6,150 nt of DNA from Thermoleophilia bacterium (GTDB taxonomy: Bacteria > Actinomycetota > Thermoleophilia > RBG-16-64-13), in contig JAFGIH010000660.1 in the NCBI GenBank assembly GCA_016929985.1, positions 1-6,150 of the forward strand, given 5' to 3'. Positions within the stretch are counted from its first letter, which is position 1; every line of letters starts with the position of its first letter. The notes under the pieces are model-generated. The model was given only the letters and a program-made list of their open reading frames with translations, searched no databases and was not told the origin of the DNA. This document shows positions 5,335 through 6,150 of the stretch, piece after piece. The translations under genes were made by a program, and so were the position numbers.

Positions 5335-6150
5335 TGGAGAGTCCCGGCGGCCCTTCGCCCGGCTCCACCTTTGCGCTCCGCCACGCTCCGCTTCAGGAGC
5401 TCCATGATGTCTACCACTTCGGCCTCGCCCTCCGCCGGCGCCACCACATCCGGGACCGCGACCACGTCGCCGGTCTTGACCTTCTGGTCGATGAGCCGCA
5501 GCAGGTCGTCACGGTAGGTGTCGCGGTACTGCTCCGGTTCCCAGGCCGTGGTCATGGCCTCCACCAACTGCTCGGCCATCTTCAGCTCTTGGGGGCTGAC
5601 GGCCAGCCCGTCCAAGTCTTCCCTTGGAAGCTCGAGATCGGACGCGTCGCGAAGTTGATAGGGCCAGCGAAGCGTATAGGCCAGTAGGGCCGGTCCGTCC
5701 GGCAGTACGGCGCAGAGATGCTGGCGTTCCCGGATCACGACTTTGGCGACGCCCACCTTGCCCGTTCGCTTCAGGGTCTCTCGAAGCAGGGCGTACGCCT
5801 TATGACCCGGTTTGTTCGGCGCCGTGTAGTACGGGGTGTCGTAGAAGGAGATGTCGATCTCCGCGGCGTCTACGAAGTGCATGATGTCGATGCTCTGAGT
5901 CGACTCGACGCCGGCCGCCTTGAGGTCGGCCTGGTCGACGACCACATAGCGGTCCTTCTCGTACTCGTATCCCTTGACGATCTCTTCGAACGGTACCTCG
6001 TGACCCTCGTCATCCACCCATCGGTTGCGGACCCGTCGCATGTCGCTGCCGTGGAGCATGCGGAACGTCACATTCTCCTGGGCGTTCTTGGCCGGGTAGA
6101 GCGAGACTGGGATGGTGACCAGCCCGAAACTGATAGCTCCATTCCAAAGC
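5331..6150 (-). CDS. ku: Bacterial Ku protein, N-terminus beyond the window edge
   Basis: Ku forms a ring-like dimer that threads onto DNA ends and recruits LigD activities. The frame is open to the right edge: before the GTG at 6071 there are 26 more in-frame codons reading WNGAISFGLVTIPVSLYP and onward, the standard Ku opening, so only about 4-6 N-terminal residues are missing and the GTG is not the start. The visible 272 residues include EEIVKGYEYEKDRYVVV, the FVDAAEIDISFYDTPYY strand region, AYALLRETLKRTGKVGVAKVVIRERQHLCAV, the LDGLAVSPQELKMAEQLVEAM helix, and the C-terminal VVDIMELLKRSVAERKGGAGRRA. The end is a short basic tail, not the long Lys-rich extension of some Ku proteins. The stop overlaps the ligase start by four bases; ku is the first known gene of the operon, so its promoter lies outside. 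Confidence 0.93.
   Translation of the reverse strand, partial: LWNGAISFGLVTIPVSLYPAKNAQENVTFRMLHGSDMRRVRNRWVDDEGHEVPFEEIVKGYEYEKDRYVVVDQADLKAAGVESTQSIDIMHFVDAAEIDISFYDTPYYTAPNKPGHKAYALLRETLKRTGKVGVAKVVIRERQHLCAVLPDGPALLAYTLRWPYQLRDASDLELPREDLDGLAVSPQELKMAEQLVEAMTTAWEPEQYRDTYRDDLLRLIDQKVKTGDVVAVPDVVAPAEGEAEVVDIMELLKRSVAERKGGAGRRAAGTLQ

Noticed and set aside
4375..5517. 380-residue + strand open frame
   Set aside because: Antisense to the ligase and ku genes, which have clear conserved motifs; no family resemblance in this frame.
5331..6071. GTG at 6071 as the start of ku
   Set aside because: Twenty-six further in-frame codons up to the edge encode the conserved Ku N-terminus (WNGAISFGLV...).

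Overview
The window is GC-rich DNA, apparently from a soil- or water-type bacterium. A bacterial Ku/LigD double-strand-break repair operon, a tRNA remnant with no encoded CCA, GTG starts and the general protein style suggest an actinobacterium or a similar high-GC lineage. This placement is inference; no marker gene is present to fix it.

Left edge (1-273): no gene. The first 130 bases hold a cluster of short repeats built on TACCG. The next 100 bases are visibly poorer in G+C than the rest. At 232-273 there is a clean 3' half of a tRNA-Arg(CCT), from the anticodon loop to the discriminator base, with no matching 5' half. This is the classic footprint of an element integrated at a tRNA 3' end, so position ~232 probably marks the edge of an integrated element lying to the left, with older chromosome to the right.

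Left-centre (394-2316, + strand): a promoter-like site leads into an SRPBCC-fold small-molecule-binding protein (487-933). It is followed by a broken SnoaL-like gene (about 1057-1402, two frame changes and a missing middle) and an intact metallo-beta-lactamase-fold hydrolase (1417-2316). The remnant stays open into the hydrolase frame, so a gene finder may wrongly report one 419-residue fusion.

Centre (2331-3279, - strand): a likely two-gene unit encoding a membrane-anchored protein with two DUF305 domains and a Met/Gly/His-rich linker, then a small membrane protein with a C-terminal SHOCT domain. It converges on the hydrolase gene with 14 bases between stops. A perfect 14-bp inverted repeat lies inside the SHOCT gene.

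Right (3353-6150, - strand): a compact non-homologous end-joining operon in the order ku, DNA ligase, primase-polymerase, with 4-base stop/start overlaps (ATGA and GTGA). Ku would bind broken DNA ends and recruit the LigD activities; here the polymerase and ligase modules are separate proteins and no 3'-phosphoesterase module is seen. The ku gene runs off the right edge, probably lacking only a few N-terminal codons. A strong hairpin starts at the stop codon of the last gene. I found no sign of a wholly new multi-gene system; the most notable items are the tRNA/attachment footprint, the inverted repeat inside the SHOCT gene, the decayed SnoaL gene and the split LigD layout.
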